Source: Serripes groenlandicus
Lineage: Eukaryota > Mollusca > Bivalvia > Cardiida > Cardiidae
Assembly (NCBI GenBank): GCA_031761405.1
Contig: JASEVX010000003.1
Location: 70,652,346 to 70,716,345 of the forward strand
Direction of reading: 5' to 3'
Length of the DNA: 64,000 bases
How positions within the stretch are numbered: the first letter of the stretch is position 1; every line of letters begins with the position of its first letter. Positions 1 through 9,532 of this stretch are shown piece after piece. A program made the translations under genes and the position numbers. The notes beneath the pieces are model-generated. The model had not been told where the DNA came from. It worked only from the letters and a program-made list of their open reading frames with translations, and ran no database searches.

Positions 1-104
1 TATCTAAAATCACTATAAACGAAGGTATAATTATTAAACATAAACAGAAATATCTTTCCGAAAGGAGAACATCATCATCATAAGGAATTTATCGTTTTAC
101 CACA

Positions 105-164
105 ATGGTTTGAAACTTTCAAACTTCGTCTGCTGTAAATGCGGCAATGTGGGGAAAGGGTTAA
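105..164. repeat. HpA fragment (one end only)
   Basis: The sequence from a TTCGTCTGCTGTAAATGCG-like stretch to GGGGAAAGGGTTAA matches the terminal ~60 bp of the HpA element. The other half is not visible upstream. It is a solo end or a decayed copy. Confidence 0.5.
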
Positions 165-370
165 CCCTCTCTTGGAAATCATACTTTAATATTACTGTTA
201 AGATATGCCTATCGTTTTAGAAGTTAAACAGTTGTTAGTTTAATTGTAAGCCCATCACTTATCAGATATTTGGCCAGTAATGCTGCATGTTCATGCTGCA
301 TGTTCTGTGAACAATAAAACAAAATTAGACTAGAAACAGTCGAATCGTTTCATCTTATTTGTGTTGCATG

Positions 371-490
371 CATTTCTCCTTTTGCCACAATGTTTTCCAC
401 TTTTAGTCATAGGTTATCCATTCAATTATAGAGATTTTCTATTTTATGAAACAAATGTTCAAAGTCGTCTGCTACAGAACTTCGTGTATT
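371..490. repeat. HpA fragment (internal half)
   Basis: Carries the HpA half from the central hairpin arm (TTTCTCCTTTTGCCACAATG) through the conserved block GTTATCCATTCAATTATAGA to GTCGTCTGCTACAGAA. The opposite half and the TTAA end are missing. Confidence 0.6.
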
Positions 491-535
491 AGTTCCTGCC
501 TAGGACAAATCATCGATGGGTCAATATTAATGACT

Positions 536-769
536 TTAACCTTTTCCCACATACAACAATTCTGAAGCAGACGACTTTGAAAACATCAAGGCAAAAATGT
601 GAAACATTTCCATAAAACGAGAGTGTAATCATTAAATAGAGTTGAAAACATTGTGGCAAAAAAGGGGAAATTGCTCACCATGAGCAATTGCTCCTTTTGC
701 CACAGTGTTTTCAAACGTCATTTGCTGTAAATGCGTCGGAATGCTCGTCTACAAGTGGGAAAGGGTTAA
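536..769. mobile_element. HpA MITE-like element, full length
   Basis: HpA is a ~230-bp foldback element that begins TTAACCCTTTCCC and ends GGGAAAGGGTTAA, with sub-terminal GCAGCAGACGAC/GTCGTCTGCTGC arms. Its central hairpin has arms resembling CATTGTGGCAAAAGGAGAAA and a loop inside TTGCTCnnnnGAGCAA. TTAA stands at both ends (536-539 and 766-769). TTAA targets and C-rich ends are typical of piggyBac-type DNA transposons, so a non-autonomous piggyBac-like origin is inferred. No transposase is seen in the window. In this copy the loop region reads GCTCACCATGAGC. Confidence 0.75.
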
Positions 770-1399
770 TGGGGTATGCATGTTCACATTCAGTATACAG
801 TATGTGTTGTCTACATCACACTTCTTTGAAAATAATTGAATGGACTCTCACCTAGACGAAACTTAAGCCATGTTTACGTATACATAGGTACATAATGTAT
901 AACATAACACCGCACATTATAAACGCTCACCAGTGTGCATTTTGCATGATAACGCATCGAGTTCTACCTTTGACCGATTTACCTCTCTTGCATTAGCTAT
1001 CGTACACATGATGGGATTATAAATAGAGACTGACTTTTCTGCCAAAGAATTTAGGGGGTTAACATGATATGCATATTATGTAAAAATGTTCCGCTTGTAC
1101 AAAACGTCGGCGAACTAACTGGATGGTTGTAAAACTGTGCCAAACGTAATGTTATTAAAGATAAATATTTGAGCGATATTTTTTTTTTTATTTAGTCTTA
1201 ACTGAATTGAAAATAGCCCATTTGATTACGTTGCTGGTTCTCTTTTGTTTGATGGTGGTCAAACGTCGATGTAACGCTCGCTCCCAATAAACATATTTGG
1301 AAATGAAGCAAATAGCTAAGAAGGGTTTGATGAATTATATAATGATGCAGTAAATGCTTGCGAAAGGTAAATCAACCTAGAATTACTCAGATAAAATCA
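770..1399. other. No recognised feature
   Basis: AT-rich single-copy-looking sequence with a short T tract near 1180. I see no exon, repeat or RNA signature on either strand. Confidence 0.5.
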
Positions 1400-1401
1400 T
1401 A

Positions 1402-1649
1402 TCGAGGGCTTGGCGTGAAACGGTTGTAACTTAAATTGGTATTTTTTTACCAAGGTTAATCACCTCGCCATAAAGTCTCTATAAGTGTTAAATCATTTTA
1501 CTTGGTAAACAATGGAAATTTAGGTGCCATTGCTCGTTCTGAGCAATGGCAACTAAATTTGCATTGTTTACAAAGGGGTCAAAATTGCCCCAAAACCAGG
1601 GTTTTCAAAATAGGTTTTTAGTTACAACCGTTTCACGCCAAGCCCTCGA
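1402..1649. mobile_element. HpC MITE-like element, full length
   Basis: HpC is a 248-bp element with inverted ends TCGAGGGCTTGGCGTGAAAC / GTTTCACGCCAAGCCCTCGA and a TA dinucleotide outside each end, consistent with the TA target duplication of Tc1/mariner-type elements. The inner arms fold as AAACAATGGAAATTTAGGTG ... CACCTAAATTTGCATTGTTT around the core ATTGCTCGTTCTGAGCAAT. It has no coding capacity. The superfamily assignment rests only on the TA flanks and is an inference. Confidence 0.8.
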
Positions 1650-1699
1650 TATTACTGTGAGGCAAAACTCGCGGTGCTCAACCAGACGTTACTTTTATA

Positions 1700-1922
1700 C
1701 CTACCCCTCATATAGACGCTATTTGACGCCTCTGCAGCAGACGGCTTTTTGAAAACAAAGTGAAAACGACAAAATTGCACAAAACGAGCAATTTCTCCTT
1801 TTGACACAATGTTTTGCCACTTTTAGTCATTGGTTATCCATTCAATTATACATTTTCTATTTTTTGACAAAATACGTTCAAAGTCGTCTGCTGCAGAAAT
1901 GTCGTATGAGGGAAAGGGTTAA
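1700..1922. mobile_element. HpA element, one end decayed
   Basis: Starts at ACCCCTCATATAGACGC without an intact TTAA and ends GAGGGAAAGGGTTAA. The central hairpin GCACAAAACGAGC and the GTTATCCATTCAATTATA block are present. It follows the HpC copy by about 50 bp. Confidence 0.7.
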
Positions 1923-2120
1923 CACTATCCTACATATAACCTGAAGCCTGCGAGCCGAAGATTTAGAAAACATTTAGGCTAAAACGGGAACAATCTCTAT
2001 TAATGAGAGTTAAAAAAGAGTTGAAAATGTTGTGACAAAAGAAGAAATAGCTCATTATGACAAAATATTCCGTTTGTCACATTGTTTTTCAATAGTTGTA
2101 TGCAGATTCGTCAAAGTCCG
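1919..2120. repeat. Old HpA-like relic abutting the previous copy
   Basis: Starts from the TTAA shared with the previous element. Degraded HpA landmarks follow in order: GCGAGCCGAAG, AAAACATTTAGGC, an ATGAGAGTT block and ATAGCTCATTATGA. Divergence is high, so the assignment is tentative. Confidence 0.4.
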
Positions 2121-2475
2121 TCTGGAGGTTGGAAATAGTCAAGTACCCACAATACAGGATTCAACTGAGTGATGATAATGAATAGACACTGTGTTGTAAA
2201 AGTTTACGCCTGTCATTCCACTAAGCCATGAAGCGGTCTTATTTCTGTTAGACAGTTCAAACCATGTTGGAACGACTGAATTCCATTCGCAGACGTCTGC
2301 TATATACGACATGTCATTAATTATTCAAATATCAGATATTTCAGTGTAATGTGTCTTATGAGAGAATTAGCGATTGGCATTATTAACTTGATGAATAATT
2401 CACGTTACACGTGACCTTATATTGGAAAGAAATGTGAGGAATTGTTATGGTTTTGTGTGTGTTATGACAACAATT

Positions 2476-2837
2476 GAGCCGTCCCTCGAGAAAACCAACA
2501 GTGTGGACTCGAGACGGAATGTGTCGGCCGGATCAGTCTGCGCGGACAGCGCAGGCTGATCTGATCGATACATTACGCAGATGTCTATCGCCGCAGCTGC
2601 ATTGTGGACTCTGCGTAAAATATCGACCCGGATCAGCCTAAGCATGCCGCGCAGGCTTACCCGGATAGACACTTTTCGCCTCCTGTGGATTTTCTGTTTC
2701 AGGAATCATTACTTTATACCTCTATCCCACTGAGACGGAATGTGTCGGCCCGGATCAGTTTGCGCGGACTGCGCAGGCTGATCTGAGTCGATATATTACG
2801 CAGATGCCATAATGTTGGTTTTCTCGCGGTACGGCTC
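2476..2837. mobile_element. HpB element with an internal arm duplication
   Basis: HpB is a ~260-bp foldback element with ends GAGCCGTCCCGCGAGAAAAC / GTTTTCTCGCGGGACGGCTC and two internal GC-rich hairpins. One is around GATCAGCCTGCGCAGTCCGC, the other around GTAAGCCTGCGCGGCATGC. This copy is about 100 bp longer than the rest. An extra copy of the GAGACGGAATGTGTCGG...ACGCAGATG arm sits at 2511-2603, bounded on both sides by GTGGACTC. Flanks are AT-rich (ATT|GAGCC, GGCTC|ATAT). It has no coding capacity. Confidence 0.8.
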
Positions 2838-2964
2838 ATATGTCGTTTGTACTGAAAGATATTTCACGATATGATTGATAATATTTCCTAAAAACTCCAT
2901 GCGTATCAGTTGAGCATCATCCATGTTGCAATATACGCATCTGAACAATATTTGTGAACCCCAT

Positions 2965-3070
2965 CGCTTAAACCTTTACGACGTGTAGACGCATTTCAAC
3001 GCATCTGCAGCACGCGACTTTGAAAACATTGTGACAAAATAGGAGAAATTGCTTAAATTGTTCAAGTCAG
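2965..3070. repeat. HpA fragment (left half)
   Basis: TTAAACCTTTACGACG, GCATCTGCAGCACGCGAC and AACATTGTGACAAAATAGGAG match the left half of HpA. The match stops near the central hairpin. Confidence 0.55.
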
Positions 3071-3819
3071 TTTTCCCGCCACGACCATTCTCAAGAAACA
3101 CCAATGGTCCTTGTTTGACGCGATTTCCAACAGGAAATACGCGTCGCTCCGGAAAACCCAACAAAATGAAACTTGCAGCCAGTGTAGATCCCAGGCTAGC
3201 CTGCCAATCAAATCGGCTTGATCAGACTCTGCAATGATTGCTACTTAAGTCACAGTTGTTCTCAGTAAACTTTTGATATTGTCCATTTTGATCCCAGGTT
3301 GCATTGATACACAGGCACATCTTTATTCTACACTTTTAACAATTACGCTAAGGTTGATTTTCACGGAGCACCGCCGAAATAGTCTCATCAGACTGATTGG
3401 TGAATGTGTTAAAAGACACGTGTTGGTTAAAATGTTCGCCGGTCGGCAAGACCAGAATGTCGAGCACATGAATTCAGCATGGATTCAATTTCGTGACTAT
3501 CGCATCACGTTGTAAATGTTAAGGTGAGATTTTCTCCACGACCATATGAGGGGGAATTTACATCGAATTTTACCTCAAATAGAAGTAGCCTATTTAATAT
3601 TTATAACAACAGCGTATCGATTCCATTGAACTGCCAGAAAAACAATTAGACCTCTAATTAAATTCAATCGATAACCCATTCAATCTGATTGGATTTATAT
3701 CATCGATAACTCGGCGAGGTCATGTCTACCTCGAGGACAAATATCGCAGTCTTTCAACTCGGCACTGAACTACACTGTACATCTGTAACGTTGTTATAAT
3801 ACTGTTGATTTTCAAATGT
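3071..3819. other. No recognised feature
   Basis: About 750 bp with several short chance ORFs, the longest 80 codons at 3273-3515. None has a recognisable domain or a convincing splice context. Confidence 0.45.
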
Positions 3820-4095
3820 ACACGAACTACCTTTTTTCCTACGTTATTTTCCCTCCAAAGCTCATGACTATATATATATATAACTATCAGAATGTATTAA
3901 GTAAATTATCCATAGAAGAAGTAAATTTGGTAATTTATTTAAAAGCGTTAGAGAAAAGGGAACACGAACTACATTCTTTTCTACGTTAGTTTCCCACCAA
4001 AGCTCATGAATATATAAATATCCTAATGTATCAAGTAAATAGAAGAAGAAGTAAATATGATATTTGATTTTAAAGTGTTAGAGTAAAAAGGAAAA
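3820..4095. repeat. Diverged two-copy tandem duplication, ~142-bp unit
   Basis: ACACGAACTACnTTnTTTTC...CTACGTTA begins at 3820 and again at 3962. Both copies go on through CCAAAGCTCATGA, a TATATA run, AATGTATnAAGTAAAT, AGAAGAAGTAAAT and GTTAGAGnAAA. Small indels and substitutions separate the copies, so the duplication is not recent. Confidence 0.8.
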
Positions 4096-4518
4096 TCGTT
4101 ACACGATCAGATAGCGTTTTATGTACTGATTTTTATCAATGAGCCATTTACACTACTTATGTTTAACAGTGCTCAACAAACATGTGGCATATTTGTGGTT
4201 TGTTAAAAGGTCGGTCCCCAAAATGAATGTTGATGGTACAGTAACTGAATATGTAAATAATAATTACATCAGCCTCGACAGGCGAAAAGTGGTCTTGTTG
4301 CATCTTGTTGCATCTGCGAACACCGAAGACTCAGGTGAGCTTACACAGATATTCTCATCGGTCTCAGCTGAGTCTTCCCTGTCCGCAGACACGTCTATAG
4401 GTTTATTCTCGAAGTGTAGCTCGAACAGCTTCAAACCCATGTACATGTATATCGGAGAGGGGGAGGTACAACAAGGTCCCATTGCGCCTGACGCAGTTCA
4501 TAATGTGCATTAACCCAT
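4096..4518. other. Stretch open on both strands, no supported gene
   Basis: A 124-codon frame on the plus strand (4139-4513) and a 72-codon frame on the minus strand (4264-4482) overlap. A donor-like CAGGTGAGC lies at 4335 on the plus strand. Neither translation shows a domain I recognise. It may be a fragment of an exon or chance. Confidence 0.2.
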
Positions 4519-4595
4519 GCCACATACCGATCTAAACTTATCAGACACATAGACCACGTCACATACCGATCTAAACTAATCCGACACATAGAGGT
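4519..4595. repeat. Short tandem duplication, ~41-bp unit
   Basis: CACATACCGATCTAAACT followed by AnCnGACACATAGA occurs twice in succession, starting near 4520 and 4561. Confidence 0.7.
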
Positions 4596-4679
4596 AGGTT
4601 GGATAATTATTAATCATGTGGGTTGATTTTAACCGTAAACTAAAGAAAGACGACTTTACATTCAGCTGCAGTAGACAAC

Positions 4680-4905
4680 ACCCTTTTCCTCATATAGACG
4701 CTTTTTGACGCCTCTGCAGCGACGACTTTTTGAAAACATAGTGACAAAAGAAGAAATTGCTCAAAACGAGCAATTTCTCCTTTTTTCACAATGTTTCCCA
4801 CTTTTAATCATAGGTTATCCATTCAATTATAGCGATTTTCCATTTTTTGACAAAATATGTTCAAAGTCGTCTGCTGCAGAATTGTCGTATGAGGGAAAGG
4901 GTTAA
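4680..4905. mobile_element. HpA element inside a duplicated host segment
   Basis: CCCTTTTCCTCATATAGACG to GAGGGAAAGGGTTAA with the GCTCAAAACGAGC hairpin. The flanking host sequence TTGATTTTAACC...CTTTACATTCAGCTGCAG occurs on the left (about 4622-4672) and again on the right (about 4918-4970). The element therefore sits between two copies of one ~60-bp stretch. Confidence 0.75.
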
Positions 4906-5029
4906 CTTATCCGACACGGTTTGATTTTAACCAAATCCTAAATAAAGACGGCTTTACATTCAGCTGCAGCAGACAACATTTAAATGAATGTACCCCGACA
5001 GATATTGACATTGAAACCCTTTGGGACAC

Positions 5030-5240
5030 CCAACAAAATAGCAGCAGACAAACGGAGAAAACATTTGAGGACACATATGGTAAATCTTTATAAATAAACC
5101 TATAATTATAGAATAGAGATTAAAACATTATCGCAAATGGAGAAGTTGTTATTCATGAGAATTTCCTCCTTTTGCTTTCATGTTTTGTTTTTATAAACCA
5201 TCTGCTACAGATGCACACAATGCAAATGAGGAAGGGTGAA
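5030..5240. repeat. Diverged HpA-like element
   Basis: Begins near AGCAGCAGACAAACGG and ends near GCAAATGAGGAAGGGTGAA. The central fold is GTTGTTATTCATGAGAATTT. Order and spacing fit HpA, but substitutions are many. Confidence 0.45.
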
Positions 5241-5709
5241 CTATTTCCCACATATAAACGCTTTACGGATGATCCCTCTGTAGCAGACGGCTTTTTAAAA
5301 CATTGTGACAAATAATAAAGAGCACAAAAAGAGCAATTTATTTTTGGCTACACTGTTTTAAACTCTATTCAATACTTTTAAAACTGTCATGTATAGAGAT
5401 CTTCCAAATATTTGCCTAGATGTTTTCAGAGTTGTCTGTTGTAGATGTGATTATTTGATTTTGGGAGGAATCCGGTGTGGTCGAGTGGTTAGCGACGGGG
5501 ATTCCGAAACCGGGTGCCCCGGGTTCGATCCCCAGTCACGGCACTACGGTCATGGTGGAGTTCCCTTTGGGCAAGGTACATTTCCTAGCCTAATACTGGT
5601 TTGTTTACCCAGGGATCATGAATAAGTGAACTGTCGCCGTGATATAACCGAAATAATGTTGAAAGCGGCGTAAAACCGCAATAAATAATTGTATTTGGGA
5701 AAGGGTTAA
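5241..5709. mobile_element. HpA element interrupted by a SINE
   Basis: The left part runs from CTATTTCCCACATATAAACG through the hairpin GAGCACAAAAAGAGC to GTTGTCTGTTGTAGATG. The right end TATTTGGGAAAGGGTTAA resumes only at about 5692, after the SINE at 5467-5691. Removing the insert gives an HpA copy of normal length. The SINE therefore landed in an already resident HpA copy. Confidence 0.75.
5467..5691 (+). mobile_element. tRNA-derived SINE (SINE-1), complete
   Basis: The head has an A-box-like TGGTCGAGTGGTTAGCG and a B-box GGTTCGATCCC with tRNA spacing, so RNA polymerase III transcription is likely. The body contains TTCCTAGCCTAATACTGG and ACCCAGGGATCATGAATAAG. The tail is GAAAGCGGCGTAAAAC followed by AATAAATAA. 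Candidate diverged target duplications are TTTGATTTTGGGA before and TTGTATTTGGGA after. It encodes no protein and would depend on a LINE for mobility. A second copy lies in reverse at 41600-41810 and a fragment at 33647-33724. Confidence 0.8.
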
Positions 5710-6081
5710 TGGATCCCAGTTTCACACAATGTTTTATGAATTTTCTAAATGACGATACCAGTTCATTCATGAATACTTTTCTATAATTTTATCGTTTCGA
5801 TTCGGATGACAATTCCTCACATTTCTTTCCAATATAAGATCTAATATCAGTTTGTAATGGTTACATTACTCGAAGGGTGCGGATAAAGTATGGGATAGTG
5901 ACTAACAATAGTAATTAGATTATATTCATGTACAACGTTGACCGTTTGGTCCTTTTGTTAATTGAAACCCAAACCCTTAACGATTCGTGGTATGTAAATC
6001 CATTACCGTAACGTTAATTATTCATAGCTTTAGATAATAAAACTATTTCACATTCCCCCCCAAATCCTTATTGGACCATCA

Positions 6082-6151
6082 AACCCTATGTTGTGGGTAC
6101 TCAAAAGAATCGTCTCGAGACGATTCTTTTGAGTACCCACAACATAGGGTT
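6082..6151. repeat. Perfect 70-bp palindrome with no spacer
   Basis: The left arm starts AACCCTATGTTGTGGGTACT and the right arm is its exact reverse complement. The centre is CGTCTC|GAGACG at 6116/6117. The right flank completes TTAA and the left flank reads TCAA. It could be a tiny foldback DNA element at a TTAA-like site, or a read or assembly fold-back artefact. Confidence 0.9.
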
Positions 6152-6547
6152 AAATGTTGCCATAAGAGAGATATTCTTGGGAAAATACCAGTTTTACTCC
6201 TCCTTAGTCCTCTACGTTATTTTCAAAGTACTATTACAAGAGTTCAGTCGTCAAAAATATCGGAAGAAGATTCGAAATCGATATAATTGAGAACCGAAGG
6301 ATAACCCTTATCCTGCAATATGTGATTGTGAACACCATGTATGAACAACCTCTATCAGCATCCTTGAACAAGGTGAATGCTTACAGCTCAATTCTTATAT
6401 GAATAACAATATAAGATCACTTGTACTTCATGATTGAAGAAAATGGTATTCAATTTCAAACCAACAATATATCCAAACATCAGCCTCTTCTTTCGTGCAG
6501 TTATCTTCGTATACATTGTTTTCGCTTTTCATTTATGTTTACACGTT
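6152..6547. other. No recognised feature
   Basis: AT-rich, with only short ORFs that overlap the palindrome. Nothing else seen. Confidence 0.4.
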
Positions 6548-6770
6548 GCCACTTGCAGACGCATTTTAACACATCTGCAGCGGACGACACTTGAAAACAT
6601 TGTGACAACAGATGCAAGTGTTCGTAATGAGCAACACAATGTTTTCAGCTATATTTACATTATTAATCACACATGAACTTTTATTTATGGGGAGTTTTCA
6701 TGTTTGGTTGATCAATGATAGTTTCAAAGACGCCTGCTGCAAAAACGTAATCTTAGCCGGGAAAGGTCAA
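6548..6770. repeat. Diverged HpA-like element
   Basis: GCAGACGCATTTTAACACATCTGCAGCGGACG starts the match (first 20 bases are the diagnostic part). AACATTGTGACAACAG follows, and the end is near GCCGGGAAAGG. The central hairpin has been replaced by unrelated bases. Confidence 0.45.
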
Positions 6771-7689
6771 TTCTTTAGTGATGACTATTCTGTTAATTAT
6801 ACATCAAGGGTGTTGTTAATAACGATTCAGCAGGTCAAGGGTTCATACTGGGTTTACAGTCAGAGATAAACAGAAGTTGCACATTACCAGCAATTTCTTG
6901 CTTTTTCCAACAATCTTACGTACATTAATTGTCGTCTGCTGGCGAAAAATGAACATTTCGTAGCAAGGTCGAAATAAATCTCGGAATCGTGTGGAATAGA
7001 TCTATTTGTGGAGACATGTTGGCTTTGTAGAGATGTAAAAAGGGAAGCATTTCATCTCGAAAGTTTAGACTGACAGTGACAGCAGCAGAATATATATATT
7101 TGATGTAATGCTATAAAGACAATATTTACTGTAACACAAACGTGTAATATGATATATAACTACACAGTATGAATAGTGTGAACCTATTACAATCACATGC
7201 CTCTCGGTATGTTATGAATAATAATATACCTAAACAAACTTGACCCTTATTGGTCCGCGTGACCTCGATTTGTAATTGGTTATCTTTTCCTTTGATCTAA
7301 TCCCTATCGGATCTGACCCCAGGGTCGCTCCCTTAGAGTTAACAGGTCCTAAATCATAGATTAGATTAGAACCCGCGAAATAATAGGATGCACATGTATG
7401 TACGCGCTTGTTTACATTACACATTATCGACGTGAAAACTAGGTCAAGAGTAGGGTGAAAATAAACGTTAACACTGAATCCTCTTGAATGGTGCAAAACA
7501 GAAAGTTAAACAGAGAATAGCTGTATACACATATGCGTACATAGATTTAAGTTATATTTAGTTGCCTATATGTATGAACACATTTTAAATGTATCATGTT
7601 ATAAATTTAAGTTTGTTTTGGATATGAAAATAGTTTCACTTTTCATGAATTCTTCGTGAAAATGGTCAGTAAGGAAGTAAGTTAGTTTC
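6771..7689. other. No gene recognised; possible HpA scrap at its start
   Basis: 6880-6950 (AGCAATTTCTTGCTTTTTCC ... GTCGTCTGCTGGCG) looks like an eroded HpA half. The rest is unremarkable. A minus-strand frame of 88 codons at 7230-7496 has no recognisable domain. If the exon at 7923-8228 is real, this stretch would be intron. Confidence 0.4.
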
Positions 7690-7726
7690 ACCAGGGACGT
7701 AGATAAGACTTATCTACGTCCCTGGT
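7690..7726. repeat. 37-bp near-perfect palindrome
   Basis: ACCAGGGACGTAGATAAG and its exact reverse complement are separated by one base (A at 7708). It lies about 200 bp inside the inferred first intron of the candidate gene at 7923-8228. Confidence 0.9.
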
Positions 7727-7922
7727 TTTACGAGTCATTTGTTGGCTACTTTTCCCTTCAACCAAAAAGTCATGTTTTTTACACATTAAATCCATTGCAG
7801 ATATGTCTGTTTATATCATCTTACTCAATTTCCACAGAGATATGGGTACGTCGTCACGTGTTCAACTATCGTGTTTGTTAAATGCATCAGGATAATGTAG
7901 AAGTTAAAGGAAGCTGACTTAC

Positions 7923-8228
7923 CACCATATCATCTTCCTGTTTGCGCTGCCATTCCTTTATAGAGCCATAGGATCCGTCACATTGCACCGTTTGAATAAA
8001 CGAAATATAAATGAGTATAACAACAATAGCGAAATTCCCTGTAACTGTCCATCTAGATCGACATCGTAAGGTGTTCACTGTTTTATTTCTATTTAAACAC
8101 TTGAAAGCGTTCGTGTGTTCGTTTTCTGATGTCTCATTTTCAACACAAATATTTTGGTTTGGCACTAAATTGGTATAAGACATGGTCTTTTGCAAGTAGA
8201 CGAATTGTTTGTCATCCTCTGCTCCCAT
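7923..8228 (-). CDS. Candidate first coding exon of a membrane protein (partial gene)
   Basis: A 102-codon exon candidate reads from an ATG at 8228 to a consensus donor. The ATG has a good context (AAAAATGG) and in-frame TAA codons 13-25 bases upstream. The donor is GTG|GTAAGT, with the intron starting at 7922, phase 0. Residues 1-60 are polar with a basic patch (RCRSRW at about 55-60). Residues ~62-80 (VTGNFAIVVILIYISFIQTV) form one hydrophobic span. The tail is charged (KEWQRKQEDDMV). This fits a single-pass protein with a type II or signal-anchor topology, which is inferred. Read through the donor, the frame stops at 7887. No downstream exon was found to the left. I do not recognise the family; chance remains possible. 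Confidence 0.4.
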
Positions 8229-8441
8229 TTTTGTTTGTTTTTATGTTTATTTTGAAGCTAATAAAATATGTAAATATTCCCTTTTGATCTTCAACCCAAT
8301 CAGGTATACACAATAATGTTAAATCCGTTTTCTACCCCGTTTTTAAAACCATATAAGTTCACTGTAGTTACTGTTTAAATGTAAATCTCTTCCTACTACA
8401 ATACACTACCTGAATGTATAAAACCATATGATCATAATATA
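8229..8441. other. Region upstream of the candidate exon
   Basis: It would hold the 5' UTR and promoter of the minus-strand candidate gene. AT-rich; I see no TATA box or initiator strong enough to call. Confidence 0.3.
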
Positions 8442-8677
8442 TCGAGTGCTTTGCGTTAAAAGGTTGTAACTCAAAACCTATTTTAAAATGCCTCGTTTAG
8501 GGGGTAATAATGACCCCTATGTAAACAATGCACATTTAGGTGACATTGCTCAGAACGAGCAATGGCATCTAAAATTCCATTGTTTACCAAGAAAAATAAT
8601 TTAACGTTTATAAAGACTTCATGGCGAGGTGATTAACCTTGGTAAACAAAATACCAATTTTAGTTACAACCCCTCGA
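8442..8677. mobile_element. HpC element with a damaged right end
   Basis: The left end is TCGAGTGCTTTGCGTTAAAA after TA. The core hairpin GGTGACATTGCTCAGAACGAGCAATGGCA is present. On the right, about 14 bp inside the terminal inverted repeat is deleted: TTAGTTACAAC runs straight into CCCTCGA. No TA follows. Confidence 0.75.
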
Positions 8678-9172
8678 CACGCACCCATCGCGTTACCGAT
8701 ACGCTCAACTCTTCACACACATTCCCCATCAACATTACAATGAATGGAAGAAGAATATACGTTGCTTCTTACTAACATCTGTCTACCTTTCCTACAATTA
8801 ATTTTCGCATGTAAGGGATCTTGAATTTATATATTTTTTTAATTAACATGGGCTTGTTAATATACAAAAGCGCATTTAAACAGGCTATTCGATTAGCCCT
8901 AATCAATCAATGCTAGTCTAGCTAAGGGTTGATGCACCCTTCCCGGTATCGACTGACTAATACTTGTACTTAGTACAATCGATTGTCACTTTGAATGACT
9001 TTAAATGACCCTCATGGGCGTAATTGCCCGGGCACGAATGGATAAATTAGCGTTAAGGTTCGAACTTAATAAGCATGGTTCTTAATATCAGCACAATATA
9101 GGTTCCCGGGTGTTGTGTTTTTTAAAATATTTATTCGGAATTCCCTATTTTGCGCATCGAAATAATTTAATA
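8678..9172. other. No recognised feature
   Basis: About 500 bp of unremarkable sequence before the 180-bp duplication. Confidence 0.45.
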
Positions 9173-9532
9173 ACATTGTGGAAAAGGGAGAAACACTTAA
9201 TATGAAGAGCATTTCTCCTTTCCAAACGAAGAATGTTTAAATTTTCAGTTGTATCCGATATTTTCCAGAGAAATCGACGCTAATATGCCTCATAGAATAG
9301 TCTATTTAACCCCTCCCCCCTCCAAAAAATTAAGAAGTATCCAGTAGAACGAACATTGTGGAAAAGGGAGAAACACTTAATATGAAGAGCATTTCTCCTT
9401 TCCAAACGAAGAATGTTTAAATTTTCAGTTGTATCCGATATTTTCCAGAGAAATCGACGCTAATATGCCTCATAGAATAGTCTATTTAACCCCTCCCCCC
9501 TCCAAAAAATTAAAAAGTACTAAGTAGAACGA
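9173..9532. repeat. 180-bp tandem duplication (two units)
   Basis: Units are 9173-9352 and 9353-9532. The first ~160 bases appear identical, including GAAAAGGGAGAAACACTTAA and AACCCCTCCCCCCTCC. Only the last ~20 bases differ. Inside each unit, CATTGTGGAAAAGGGAGAAA ... TTTCTCCTTTCC resembles an eroded HpA hairpin. The near identity implies a recent duplication or local conversion. Confidence 0.9.

Noticed and set aside
4139..4513. 124-codon plus-strand ORF with a donor-like site inside
   Set aside because: The opposite strand is open over the same stretch, no domain is recognised, and there is no acceptor or partner exon.
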